Below are positions 1 through 6,161 of a stretch of DNA of 7,493 nt, piece after piece. The notes under the pieces were generated by a model. It did not search any database, was not told the DNA's origin, and saw only the letters and a list, made by a program, of their open reading frames with translations. The DNA lies in NCBI GenBank assembly GCA_012512605.1, contig JAAZDX010000132.1, positions 1 to 7,493 of the forward strand. The letters run 5' to 3'. The position numbers were made by a program, and so were the translations under genes. The DNA is from Bacillota bacterium. Its GTDB lineage: Bacteria > Bacillota > UBA4882 > UBA10575. Within the stretch, counting starts at the first letter, position 1. Each line of letters starts with the position of its first letter.

Positions 1-328
1 GTATGAGACAGCGCAGCCCAGCTTATTCCCAGGCACAACAGAGACCGGCCGGCGGACAATTAATCTTAAGGACAAAGGGCAGCGCAAAGCGTGCGGCTGC
101 ATCGTGAGCAAAGACATCGGCCAGTACAACACCCGTATGCATCTTTGTAAGTACTGCTACGCCAATTATTCGGAAAAGATGGTTCGGAGGAACTACCAAC
201 AGAAAAGGGATGTAAACGCGGAAAGCATTTTGCGGGAAGATTATATTTCTACTGGCATCCAAGCAAATATCGTATTGTTTAGATTTTGTTTAGAATGGAT
301 CTGTATAATAAACATACGATCATTATAA
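1..328 (+). pseudogene. Decayed 3' end of a DUF1848 family gene
   Basis: Read in the frame starting at position 2, bases 68-240 encode a typical DUF1848 C-terminus: KDKGQRKACGC, then IVSKDIGQYNT, then HLCKYCYANYS. The family is uncharacterised. From memory, its C-terminal cysteine cluster resembles the iron-sulphur site of radical SAM enzymes. Two signs point to decay. The first cysteine of the expected C-x3-C-x2-C cluster is arginine here (codon cgt at 134-136, one transition from tgt). Upstream of about position 62 the family-like residues (PAGGQL) are in the frame starting at position 3, so a base seems to have been lost near 60-64. After about position 240 the frame runs on without family resemblance into the promoter region of the next gene and stops at 326-328. 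The 5' part lies outside the window. The family call is fairly safe; the pseudogene call is an inference, and a sequencing error could explain the shift but not easily the cysteine change as well. Confidence 0.6.
275..309 (+). promoter_or_regulatory. Promoter region with tandem 11-bp repeats before the lipoprotein gene
   Basis: Two adjacent 11-bp units, TTGTTTAGATT (275-285) and TTGTTTAGAAT (286-296), are followed after a short gap by a perfect TATAAT (304-309). No good -35 box lies at the usual 17-bp distance; the repeats cover that place instead. This suggests an activator-dependent promoter. The same arrangement occurs on the minus strand at 5649-5684. The start codon of the lipoprotein gene is 35 bases past the -10 box. 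Confidence 0.5.
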
Positions 329-335
329 AGGAGGT
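327..335 (+). promoter_or_regulatory. Strong ribosome binding site of the lipoprotein gene
   Basis: AAAGGAGGT is a near-perfect anti-Shine-Dalgarno match and lies nine bases before the ATG at 344. It fixes the start of the lipoprotein gene. Confidence 0.85.
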
Positions 336-343
336 AATACCTA

Positions 344-847
344 ATGTTAAGGAAAAACCGGGTTTTATTTAGCTTATTGATTGTCTTGGTAATCTCCACC
401 TTCATGCTTTCAGGTTGTGGTGGAGGCAAAGGCGGAAGTGGTGTTGGCAGTGGTGGGGGTGACCCTTCAGCTCTCAATAAATTTATCGGGACCTGGGTAA
501 GCCAAGATTTGGATCCGCAAATAATTTTGACCATTGACTCAATGATTGGTGATATTACAGAAGGTCTTGCGGGAGGCTACTACGTATTTTATACCGGATC
601 GGTTCAATGTGACGAATTAATCGAAACAGTAGTATTAACAGAAGAGCACACTAGTCATTATGGGGATTACATCGCAGGTAATTACGTAACCGACGGCGAA
701 TTCGGTGAACTTATATATATAGTTGTTTCCGCCGATTCCGTTAGTTTTACCGGTACCTTAATAAACTCCTCAACAATGAGAGCGGGTGATTTGGATAAAG
801 AATTATTCAATTATAGTGGTGAGTATGTAACGTTTAACAAACAATAG
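344..847 (+). CDS. Small secreted lipoprotein of unknown function
   Basis: A 167-residue protein with a clear lipoprotein signal peptide: basic start (R3, K4, R6), hydrophobic core at about residues 7-21 and lipobox L22-S23-G24-C25. Cys25 is the expected lipid-attachment residue, so the mature protein should be anchored to the outer face of the membrane. A flexible Gly/Ser-rich linker (residues 26-39) follows, then a globular part of about 125 residues starting FIGTWVSQD. Alternating beta-strand-like stretches and the GTW near its start recall small beta-barrel or lipocalin-like lipoproteins, but I cannot assign a family. It contains one further cysteine (C89). It is monocistronic: its own promoter region lies upstream and a strong terminator follows 18 bases after the stop. 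The promoter motif is shared with the exported protein at 4499-5491, so the two may be co-regulated. The gene call is solid; the function is unknown. Confidence 0.88.
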   Translation: MLRKNRVLFSLLIVLVISTFMLSGCGGGKGGSGVGSGGGDPSALNKFIGTWVSQDLDPQIILTIDSMIGDITEGLAGGYYVFYTGSVQCDELIETVVLTEEHTSHYGDYIAGNYVTDGEFGELIYIVVSADSVSFTGTLINSSTMRAGDLDKELFNYSGEYVTFNKQ

Positions 848-865
848 CCCAATCTGTCAACGCTA

Positions 866-911
866 GACCATGACAACCAAGGAGTACTCCTCGGTGTCAT
901 GGTCTTTTTTT
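866..911 (+). terminator. Intrinsic terminator of the lipoprotein gene
   Basis: GACCATGACA (866-875) pairs perfectly with TGTCATGGTC (895-904). The inner part, GGAGT/ACTCC, extends the hairpin with one bulge and one mismatch. Seven T residues (905-911) follow directly, so the direction is plus-strand. Confidence 0.9.
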
Positions 912-1015
912 GTAAAAATGAACCTGGTCAAAACATCACATCCACAAAGAATTGTCTTCCTTGTCTGCTATAATCTAAACAGCGTTATACGAATAGATTG
1001 TTCCAGAGAAGCATC
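912..1015. other. Non-coding stretch between terminator and gene remnants
   Basis: Nothing convincing is seen here. A TATAAT occurs at 969-974 without a usable -35 box and with no intact gene behind it. The stretch leads into the decayed gene remnants covering 1016-1702. Confidence 0.4.
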
Positions 1016-1189
1016 TTAAGTATAGTCCACTTCCAAGATCGGTCCGACATGCCGTTTGCTAAAGTACAACTCTTTATTGGCAAGAATGATAAAGACCATT
1101 AAAACAGCCAACACGACTGTTTCAAGGCATTTGGTCACCTGAGCCAGGGCAATAATGCCCCAAACAACCCCAATTAATATGTCCGCCCG
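1016..1189 (-). pseudogene. C-terminal fragment of an unidentified hydrophobic protein
   Basis: On the minus strand an open frame of 57 codons runs from 1189 down to a stop at 1016-1018, with no suitable start codon and a stop just upstream (1190-1192). It reads like a real membrane-protein tail: a hydrophobic, segment-like stretch (CLETVVLAVLMVFIILA), then a basic and polar end (NKELYFSKRHVGPILEVDYT). I do not recognise the family. Its upstream end abuts the plus-strand transposase fragment that begins at about 1179-1189, so the original gene may have been cut there by an insertion and later deletion. The composition looks protein-like, but a chance open frame cannot be excluded. Confidence 0.3.
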
Positions 1190-1328
1190 TTACCAACGGG
1201 GCGCACAGGTGTTGTCCTTGATGGAAATGGTAATCAACGGAATCTCCACCCGCACGGTCGCCAAATTACAGAAGAACTGTAAATCTACTAAGGCTGTAAC
1301 TCCAATCAGATTTAACACCATGAATTAG
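1179..1328 (+). pseudogene. IS256/Mutator-family transposase fragment, frameshifted
   Basis: The 49-codon frame contains RYQRGAQVL, then SLMEMVINGISTRTVAK (codons at 1188-1265). This closely matches the conserved IS256/Mutator-class motif RYQR...ALMEMVINGVSTRKVxKITEELCG. After AK the expected KITEEL continues only if one base is added near 1262-1266: the bases 'ttacagaagaactgt' then read I-T-E-E-L-C. The visible frame instead gives LQKNCKST and soon stops. The preceding part of the transposase and the whole catalytic region with its DDE residues are missing. Intact IS256-type transposases have about 400 residues, so only about a tenth remains. No terminal inverted repeats can be identified. 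The family call is good; this is a dead relic. Confidence 0.65.
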
Positions 1329-1337
1329 TAATTCTGA

Positions 1338-1702
1338 TCAGTTCATCTTCGGAGTTTGAAAAGGCAATGTTGTCCGAGCTTTTTGCACCGCAACTAAGTA
1401 TGGGTATGTTTTATTTCCATAGTTATATATTTCAACACTGTTTGTTAGCGTTTTGACCAGTTCACCACGGAAAAGTCTTATATCATCACAAACCTTGCCG
1501 CTAATGCGGTTAACCTTGCGGTGACCAAACACTCCCCATCGGCACTCAATCGCATCGCAGATATCCCTTCGGCAACCACTTCTAATTCGCACAAAACCAT
1601 CCCTCCACTATATTTTGGGGTTTCGTTTGAGCAAACAAACTCAATCTTAACTCCTGAACTTTGGCGCTTCGTCAACCATGCTCTTTTTAGGATTAACTTC
1701 AA
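1338..1702 (-). pseudogene. Possible frameshifted hypothetical gene downstream of the GNAT gene
   Basis: Two minus-strand frames look protein-like and follow each other. The first runs from a TTG at 1702, overlapping the TGA stop of the acetyltransferase-like gene as TTGA, to a stop at 1478. It has 74 residues with strand-like stretches such as VKIEFVCSNETPKYSGG and ECLVTARLTALAARFV. The second is open to a stop at 1338 and ends in LVKTLTNSVEIYNYGNK followed by TYPYLVAVQKA. Joining them near 1480-1500 by one frameshift would give a protein of about 120 residues translationally coupled to the upstream gene. I recognise neither part. The evidence is only composition and the overlapping start, with weak ribosome binding (GGAAAGAG just upstream). 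It may be two chance open frames. Confidence 0.25.
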
Positions 1703-2814
1703 AGCTCTTTCCGGTAAATCCGGTACGTCCGGTAGTGCTTGCCCCCGGCCCGCTCCACATCCCGGCGCATCCGGTGGTTTTCTTCCCCAATAGTTGAACC
1801 CTCAACCCAGCGGTAGCGCGACTTTTTCACCGCCTCAAAGGTCCGGAGGAAGATGGCCGCCGAAACCCCTTTCCGGCGAAAATCCGGAACGACAAAGAGG
1901 ACGAAAAAGCGGAGCCCGTCGATCTTCCTTTTCCAATACAGAAACTTCAGCCAGCCCAAAGGAAGCAGCCGCCCCTTGCGGAGGTGAATCAAGACCTGAT
2001 TGTAGTCGGGCATGGTAATATTAAAACCAATCGGCCGCCCGTTGTGCCTGGCAATCAGGATAAACTCCGGGTCGGCCAACGGCCGGAGGGCCTTGGCGAT
2101 TTCCCTTAAAGTATCCACATCGGGGGGAATCAGATCCGGCCATTCTTCGGGCATTGCTTCGTCCAAAACCCGTTTGATATCGGCCAGTTCCTCTTCCAGC
2201 CGATCGAGGTTGATGGGTTCGACGGTAAACCCGTACCTCTCCATCGCATAGGCCACCGCCTCCGGCGTCCGCGGCACATGGATGTCAAAGTAATAGGCAT
2301 ACAGGTCAATGTGCTTGGTAAACCCGTACCGTTCAAAGAACTCCGGGTAATAGGGGGGATTGTAGGAGTTCATCAGGACGGGCGGGCGGGCAAAGTCATT
2401 AAGTAAAAAGCCCCGGTAATCATCGCCGTTGGTCGGGGAGACCGGCCCCCGGACCGCCGTCGCCCCGTTGGCGCGCAGGTAAGCACAGGCCGCATCCAAC
2501 AAGGTCCGGGCACACTCATAATCCTCTATACATTCAAAGAGCGCGATATACCCTTCACACTTTCCTTTGACGGTATTCGTCTTCTGGTCAATCCCGGCCA
2601 GTAAACGCCCGACCGGTCTGCCGTCGCGTAGGACCAAAAAGAGACGAAACGGGCCAGAACGGAGAAAATGATTCCGCTCTGGATCAAGGGTCTGCTCCAG
2701 ATCGCGCCGGAGCGGGGGCACCCAAGCCGGATTCCCCTTGTAAATCTGCCAGGCGAGATTAATGAAAGCTTTCCAGTCCTTCTTCGTTTCCACAGTGCGG
2801 ATGGTTACGGGCAT
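1699..2814 (-). CDS. YghO-like GNAT-fold protein
   Basis: A 371-residue protein resembling YghO-type proteins of the GNAT (N-acetyltransferase) superfamily. Family-like features are the N-terminal NPAWVPPLRRDLE (28-40), the central RGPVSPTNGDDYRGFLLNDF (122-141), then the block YNPPYYPEFFERYGF (151-165). A C-terminal GNAT core has VPDFRRKGVSAAIFLRTFE (309-327), a variant of the acetyl-CoA-binding R/Q-x-x-G-x-G/A loop with serine at the last position. No signal peptide is seen, so it should be cytoplasmic. The acceptor substrate is unknown and catalysis is not proven for this group. I chose the start at 2814 because CCTCC at 2822-2826 (GGAGG on the coding strand) lies seven bases upstream of it; in-frame ATGs at 2820 and 2877 are badly placed or lack a site. 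The symporter gene ends 75 bases upstream with no terminator between, so the two form a likely operon. Confidence 0.85.
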   Translation of the reverse strand: MPVTIRTVETKKDWKAFINLAWQIYKGNPAWVPPLRRDLEQTLDPERNHFLRSGPFRLFLVLRDGRPVGRLLAGIDQKTNTVKGKCEGYIALFECIEDYECARTLLDAACAYLRANGATAVRGPVSPTNGDDYRGFLLNDFARPPVLMNSYNPPYYPEFFERYGFTKHIDLYAYYFDIHVPRTPEAVAYAMERYGFTVEPINLDRLEEELADIKRVLDEAMPEEWPDLIPPDVDTLREIAKALRPLADPEFILIARHNGRPIGFNITMPDYNQVLIHLRKGRLLPLGWLKFLYWKRKIDGLRFFVLFVVPDFRRKGVSAAIFLRTFEAVKKSRYRWVEGSTIGEENHRMRRDVERAGGKHYRTYRIYRKEL

Positions 2815-2821
2815 GATCATA

Positions 2822-2826
2822 CCTCC
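2822..2826 (-). promoter_or_regulatory. Ribosome binding site deciding the GNAT gene start
   Basis: GGAGG on the minus strand. Its distance fits the ATG at 2814 (seven bases), is too short for the ATG at 2820 (one base), and the site lies downstream of the longer candidate start at 2877. Confidence 0.7.
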
Positions 2827-2889
2827 GATGGTTGGTCTATCAAATTCAAGATTATTCAAGATTAATTCTCTCATCAATTACAACCAGTG

Positions 2890-4257
2890 TTATTTCTCCG
2901 TCGGCTCCTCTGCGCCGGCGGCCGAAGCGTCCCGAGCGGCCAGCTCCTGGGTGATCCACAGGTGATAGTCGCGGTCAATGGGGAATTTAACCAATACCAG
3001 CACACCAAGGCCGATCAAGATGGCCGGTAATAACCCCAAGAGCAGACGGATGGCCAGTAAGGTCCCGGCACTCTGGGCAATATTCGGAACATAACCGGAC
3101 CATTGTAAAGCAAGACCAACAATAAAAAGTGCGCCCGAAGTAGCGAATTGCTGCATGAAAGTGACCAGTCCGAAATAGATGCCCTCTTGCCGGTGGCCGG
3201 AGCGTAGTTCATCGTACTCGATGGTATCCGGAATGATCGAAAGGGGGATGACATGGGCGGCCGAAACCCCAATTCCGGCTAAAGCACCAACCAAATAAAC
3301 CAGGTTCCGCTGGCCGGGCTGGATAAAGACGGTTCCAAGCATAACCAAGGCCAAAAAGCCAAGGCCAACAAAGTAAGCGTTTTTTTTGCCGAAACGCTCC
3401 GCATATTTCACCCAGAAGGGTAAGAAGACCGCCGCCACAACGAAGATGAGCCCAAAAATAACATTACTGTTTTCTTTGCTGATATCCAGCCAGTATTTCA
3501 AATAATAAATAAAAACGGCGGAAATGATATCAATCGCCACCCACGTCGCCAGGTACGTGGTGAGGGCTAAAATATACGGACGGTTGGCGAGGACCAAACG
3601 GAGCCCTTTTTTCAGCGGTACGCGGTCCTGCCCGGTTGACAACTTCTCCTTTGTCCCCACAAACGCAAAGAGCGGCAGCACGGCCAAGACCACGCCGAGG
3701 GAGATCCCCATCACCCGGTACCCGTAGCGCAGGTCCGGTGACAATCCAAAATAATAGGAGGGTAAGAGCACAGCCACCAGCCCACCGATGATGGAAAAGA
3801 ACATCCGGTAGCCGTTCAGTCTGGTCCGCTCATCATAATCCCGGGTCATCTCCGGGGCCAGTGAGGAATAGGGAACCGAAAGGAGCGAAAAGAAAGTAAT
3901 AAAGGAAAAGATCGCACCCAGAATAATCAGGGTCTGCCCCACCGGGGAAGCCACCTGGGGAATCTGCCACATCAGACTAAACGCCAGGCCGAACGGCACC
4001 GCAAACCAGAGTAAATAGGGCCGGCGCCGCCCCCACCGGGTTTTGGTCCGGTCGGAGACGTGACCAATCACCGGATCAATCAGCGCATCCCAGATCTTCG
4101 CGAGTAAAAGCAGCGTACCAGCCAAAGCCGGGGGAAAGTTGACCACATCAGTGAGAAAGATTAGCAGGTAAAAAGCGGGAATCGTATAGGCGATACTAAA
4201 CCCTAGGTCGGTAAAGCCATACAAAAACTTGGAACGGAAGGAAAGCTTTTCGTGCAT
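2890..4257 (-). CDS. GPH-family sugar:cation symporter (MelB/YicJ-like)
   Basis: A 455-residue polytopic membrane protein of the glycoside-pentoside-hexuronide:cation symporter family within the major facilitator superfamily. Hallmarks are YGFTDLGFS near the start with Asp17, WDALIDPVIGHVSDRTKTRWG (56-76) followed by GRRRPY, and the C-domain signature IIPDTIEYDELRSGHRQEG (341-359). Asp57 and Asp61 of WDALIDP match the pair that binds the coupling cation in MelB. Hydrophobic stretches fit about 12 transmembrane helices, with a charged cytoplasmic tail after residue 425. The length is normal for the family. It would import a sugar, glycoside or uronide driven by Na+ or H+; the substrate cannot be read from sequence, and no hydrolase lies beside it in this window. 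I chose the ATG at 4257 because GAGGG lies six bases upstream; an in-frame TTG at 4275 has no binding site. It is probably cotranscribed with the downstream GNAT gene. Confidence 0.92.
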   Translation of the reverse strand: MHEKLSFRSKFLYGFTDLGFSIAYTIPAFYLLIFLTDVVNFPPALAGTLLLLAKIWDALIDPVIGHVSDRTKTRWGRRRPYLLWFAVPFGLAFSLMWQIPQVASPVGQTLIILGAIFSFITFFSLLSVPYSSLAPEMTRDYDERTRLNGYRMFFSIIGGLVAVLLPSYYFGLSPDLRYGYRVMGISLGVVLAVLPLFAFVGTKEKLSTGQDRVPLKKGLRLVLANRPYILALTTYLATWVAIDIISAVFIYYLKYWLDISKENSNVIFGLIFVVAAVFLPFWVKYAERFGKKNAYFVGLGFLALVMLGTVFIQPGQRNLVYLVGALAGIGVSAAHVIPLSIIPDTIEYDELRSGHRQEGIYFGLVTFMQQFATSGALFIVGLALQWSGYVPNIAQSAGTLLAIRLLLGLLPAILIGLGVLVLVKFPIDRDYHLWITQELAARDASAAGAEEPTEK

Positions 4258-4263
4258 CTTAAT

Positions 4264-4268
4264 CCCTC
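4264..4268 (-). promoter_or_regulatory. Ribosome binding site deciding the symporter start
   Basis: GAGGG on the minus strand lies six bases before the ATG at 4257 and falls inside the longer frame that starts with TTG at 4275, so it supports the shorter start. Confidence 0.6.
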
Positions 4269-4374
4269 GATTCAATCTGGTTTTAACTGGACTTTCCGCT
4301 TTTAGCCCTTACTCTCCTTCCCGCGTTTTTAAATCCACAGCAGGATGCGGGTTGTCTTCCGGAACCCAGCCAGC

Positions 4375-4410
4375 AAAAACCGCCGGGACGTAAATTGTTC
4401 CCGGCGGTTT
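4375..4410 (-). terminator. Intrinsic terminator of the exported YPGA protein gene
   Basis: AAACCGCCGGGA (4377-4388) and TCCCGGCGGTTT (4399-4410) form a perfect 12-bp stem with a 10-base loop. On the minus strand the stem runs into five T residues (4379-4375). It lies about 90 bases past the stop at 4499-4501 and separates this gene from the symporter operon. The plus-strand exit side is not T-rich, so action in that direction would be weak. Confidence 0.8.
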
Positions 4411-4498
4411 AAATAATTCCTTTAATGGTTTAAAAACAGCAAAGGATGTCCGGTGCCCATCTTCTTGCCTTTCCCATCCATCCTAGCCTTTAGTCAAC

Positions 4499-5491
4499 TT
4501 AATTGCCCACCTGCTTCTGGATCGAAATCATGGACTGGAACGGAACATCAAAGATCATGTTCGGCTGAATCGCCAACCCCTCTTCCGGAATGGGTAAAGA
4601 ACCTTTAAGCGCAAACATATACCCCAAGTCGCCACTGGACAGCGGCTCTTTCCCCAGCCGTTTCCGGTAGAAATCCACAATTTGGTCAAGGGGATCATTG
4701 CTAAAATAGACGTAAATATGATACTCATCACTCATGGACATTCCTGCGGTAAGTTCCGGGCTGAAGACTGCACCCGGGTAAAGGGTGATCCCCAGGAACT
4801 CCTCTGTCGGAGGATTCTTCCGGAAATGCTCAGCCTTGGCCGCGACGGCTTGATCCATCGCCCAATCCTCTTCTTCTTCGATTGCTTCCAGCGATGGGGA
4901 AACCAGCACTTGGATGCGGATCCTAGTCGACCGGTAATCCACCCTTTTTCGTGAGTCGAAGCCTACATCATCCAGAATCACAGCATACCTGGCCAGGTCC
5001 CCGCTGGGTAAACCGGCGTTCCATTCGAAATATGCCGCGTTTAGCCACGAACCCTTTTTCCACTGCGGCCGTTTGGCAAAGGCGGCTTTGACCCATTCAC
5101 CATCATTTAACAAGGTGTCGTATTCATATTGGGTCTCGAAAATAGTTTCATGCCAAAAACCCACCTCATACCAAGGCCCGTCAACCTCCCCCGGGGAAAG
5201 GTCATAAGGGTCGCCAATCGCCTCGCCCGGCTTGGCCTTGAGTTGATCAATGTAATAGCGGCAAACATCATCAATCAGCGCCTTCACCGTGTAGACCCTA
5301 ATCGTCTTCATCTCCCAATAGTCAAATCTGTACTCCTCATAATCCCTGCGGATCTCTCCCTCGGCAGCCTGGTCCCGCACCGCGCCGGGATAAACCGGAA
5401 TCTCCTTCTCATTCAGGGGTGCGGCCCCGATCAGCAGCGGTAAAAAGAATAACATAAGAAAAAAAGAAAACCGGATCCAATGTCCTCTCAT
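4499..5491 (-). CDS. Exported protein with two YPGA-type repeat domains
   Basis: A 330-residue protein with an N-terminal signal peptide (basic R2, H4, R7; hydrophobic residues 8-22; cleavage likely after the GAA at 22-24). No lipobox cysteine is present, so it should be secreted or released to the cell surface. The mature part has an internal duplication. Unit one (about 30-86) runs IPVYPGAV ... IRVYTVKALIDDVCRYYIDQL. Unit two (about 233-280) runs ITLYPGAV ... IYVYFSNDPLDQIVDFYRKRL. Each has a YPGA motif, a beta strand, and a helix ending in a YY/FY and basic pattern. Small 'YPGA' domains of this sort occur in other bacterial exported proteins, but I know of no established function. Between them lies an acidic, Trp- and Tyr-rich region with WKKGSWLNAAYFEW (145-158) and EAIEEEEDW (202-210). 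The start is set by GGGAGG seven bases upstream. The gene is monocistronic, with its own terminator and a promoter motif shared with the lipoprotein gene at 344. Confidence 0.88.
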   Translation of the reverse strand: MRGHWIRFSFFLMLFFLPLLIGAAPLNEKEIPVYPGAVRDQAAEGEIRRDYEEYRFDYWEMKTIRVYTVKALIDDVCRYYIDQLKAKPGEAIGDPYDLSPGEVDGPWYEVGFWHETIFETQYEYDTLLNDGEWVKAAFAKRPQWKKGSWLNAAYFEWNAGLPSGDLARYAVILDDVGFDSRKRVDYRSTRIRIQVLVSPSLEAIEEEEDWAMDQAVAAKAEHFRKNPPTEEFLGITLYPGAVFSPELTAGMSMSDEYHIYVYFSNDPLDQIVDFYRKRLGKEPLSSGDLGYMFALKGSLPIPEEGLAIQPNMIFDVPFQSMISIQKQVGN

Positions 5492-5648
5492 CTGAAAACC
5501 TCCCTCATTCGTAATCCTTTACGTTTGGCCACTTCAAGTGACCACAATAAAGTCCTTATTGTTATCATATGTCCTGATTCAACCCTTCATGTTGGCGAAA
5601 GATATCCGTGAGCAACTTGAAAACCTTTGATTTATTAGTACCTGATTT

Positions 5649-5684
5649 ATTATAAAGGAGCGGTTCTAAACAAAAACTAAACAA
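5649..5684 (-). promoter_or_regulatory. Second promoter with the tandem 11-bp repeat
   Basis: On the minus strand, TTGTTTAGTTT (5684-5674) and TTGTTTAGAAC (5673-5663) are followed 11 bases after the second GTTTAG by TATAAT (5654-5649) and then AAA. The 22-base repeat block differs from the one at 275-296 in only two positions. It points towards the exported-protein gene, whose ATG is at 5491, which implies a leader of about 150 bases. Confidence 0.5.
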
Positions 5685-5686
5685 AA

Positions 5687-5739
5687 AAAGGGTCAGAATA
5701 TAATATCCATCCAAAAAGATAGAAAGCTTCTGACCCTTT
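5687..5739. repeat. Inverted repeat AAAGGGTCAGAA, possible terminator or MITE remnant
   Basis: AAAGGGTCAGAA (5687-5698) and TTCTGACCCTTT (5728-5739) are perfect 12-base inverted arms around a 29-base loop. On the minus strand the stem runs into seven T residues (5689-5683), so it could stop leftward transcription just before the repeat promoter. No minus-strand gene lies to its right, which makes a terminator role odd. GGGTCAG-type arms are also common in small mobile repeat elements, so a MITE or REP-like remnant is the alternative. Confidence 0.5.
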
Positions 5740-6161
5740 CACAAACGAATTGCACAAATGGAACCCGGCGCGAATGATTAAGTTCCTACATTGCGGTTTG
5801 AAGACGTTTCGGTTTAAAGAGGCCCGATTCTTTAGCAAGTAATCAATAAGGTTTTGTTTAAACTTTTACCTGAAAACTATCTAATACAGACATCAAAAAT
5901 TAATTTATGTAAAATATATAATATATTACGAGGCAGGATAAAATTGGTATATAGCAAAATTAATTTTTGTATTTGTAAATATTTACATTTTTATGATAAG
6001 CTGACCCACGCTTTAACACATGCCTTTTGAGGTTTGCTATTCATAAATGTTCGGTAAATATTAATGCTATCTCTAAATTAAAGGCAAAGCGAATAAGGTA
6101 AAGGGGTATTACGATTGTGTGTGCCAAAATATGATAATAAAGCAAAGAGGAGAGTGAACAT

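Larger units (their letters stand above)
5492..6161. other. 670-base AT-rich intergenic region
   Basis: The region lies between divergent genes and has no convincing coding frame. From left to right it holds the leader of the exported-protein gene (about 150 bases), a repeat-type promoter on the minus strand (5649-5684), a 12-bp inverted repeat (5687-5739), an apparently featureless stretch (5740-5890), a very AT-rich stretch with several palindromes (5890-5990), and the leader of the membrane-protein gene. GAGGAG at 6147-6152 is the ribosome binding site of the ATG at 6162. A TATGAT at 6130-6135 is a weak -10 candidate for that gene without a good -35 box. Confidence 0.6.

Noticed and set aside
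969..974. TATAAT suggesting a plus-strand promoter
   Set aside because: There is no -35 box at 16-18 bases and no intact gene downstream, only relics.
1491..1519. Direct repeat AACCTTGC at 1491 and 1512 with a small CCGC/GCGG hairpin between
   Set aside because: It is too short, with only two copies and no third unit, so chance is the simplest explanation.
1794..2018. Plus-strand frames within the GNAT and symporter genes
   Set aside because: They are antisense shadows of the minus-strand coding sequences, without ribosome binding sites or recognisable products.
1699..2877. Longer GNAT start at 2877
   Set aside because: No Shine-Dalgarno sequence precedes it, the extra residues do not look family-like, and GGAGG points to the ATG at 2814.
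2890..4275. Longer symporter start at the TTG at 4275
   Set aside because: No ribosome binding site precedes it, and the GAGGG for the ATG at 4257 lies inside that extension.
4377..4410. Hairpin as a plus-strand terminator
   Set aside because: The plus-strand exit has only three T residues and no plus-strand gene precedes it; the T-run is on the minus side.
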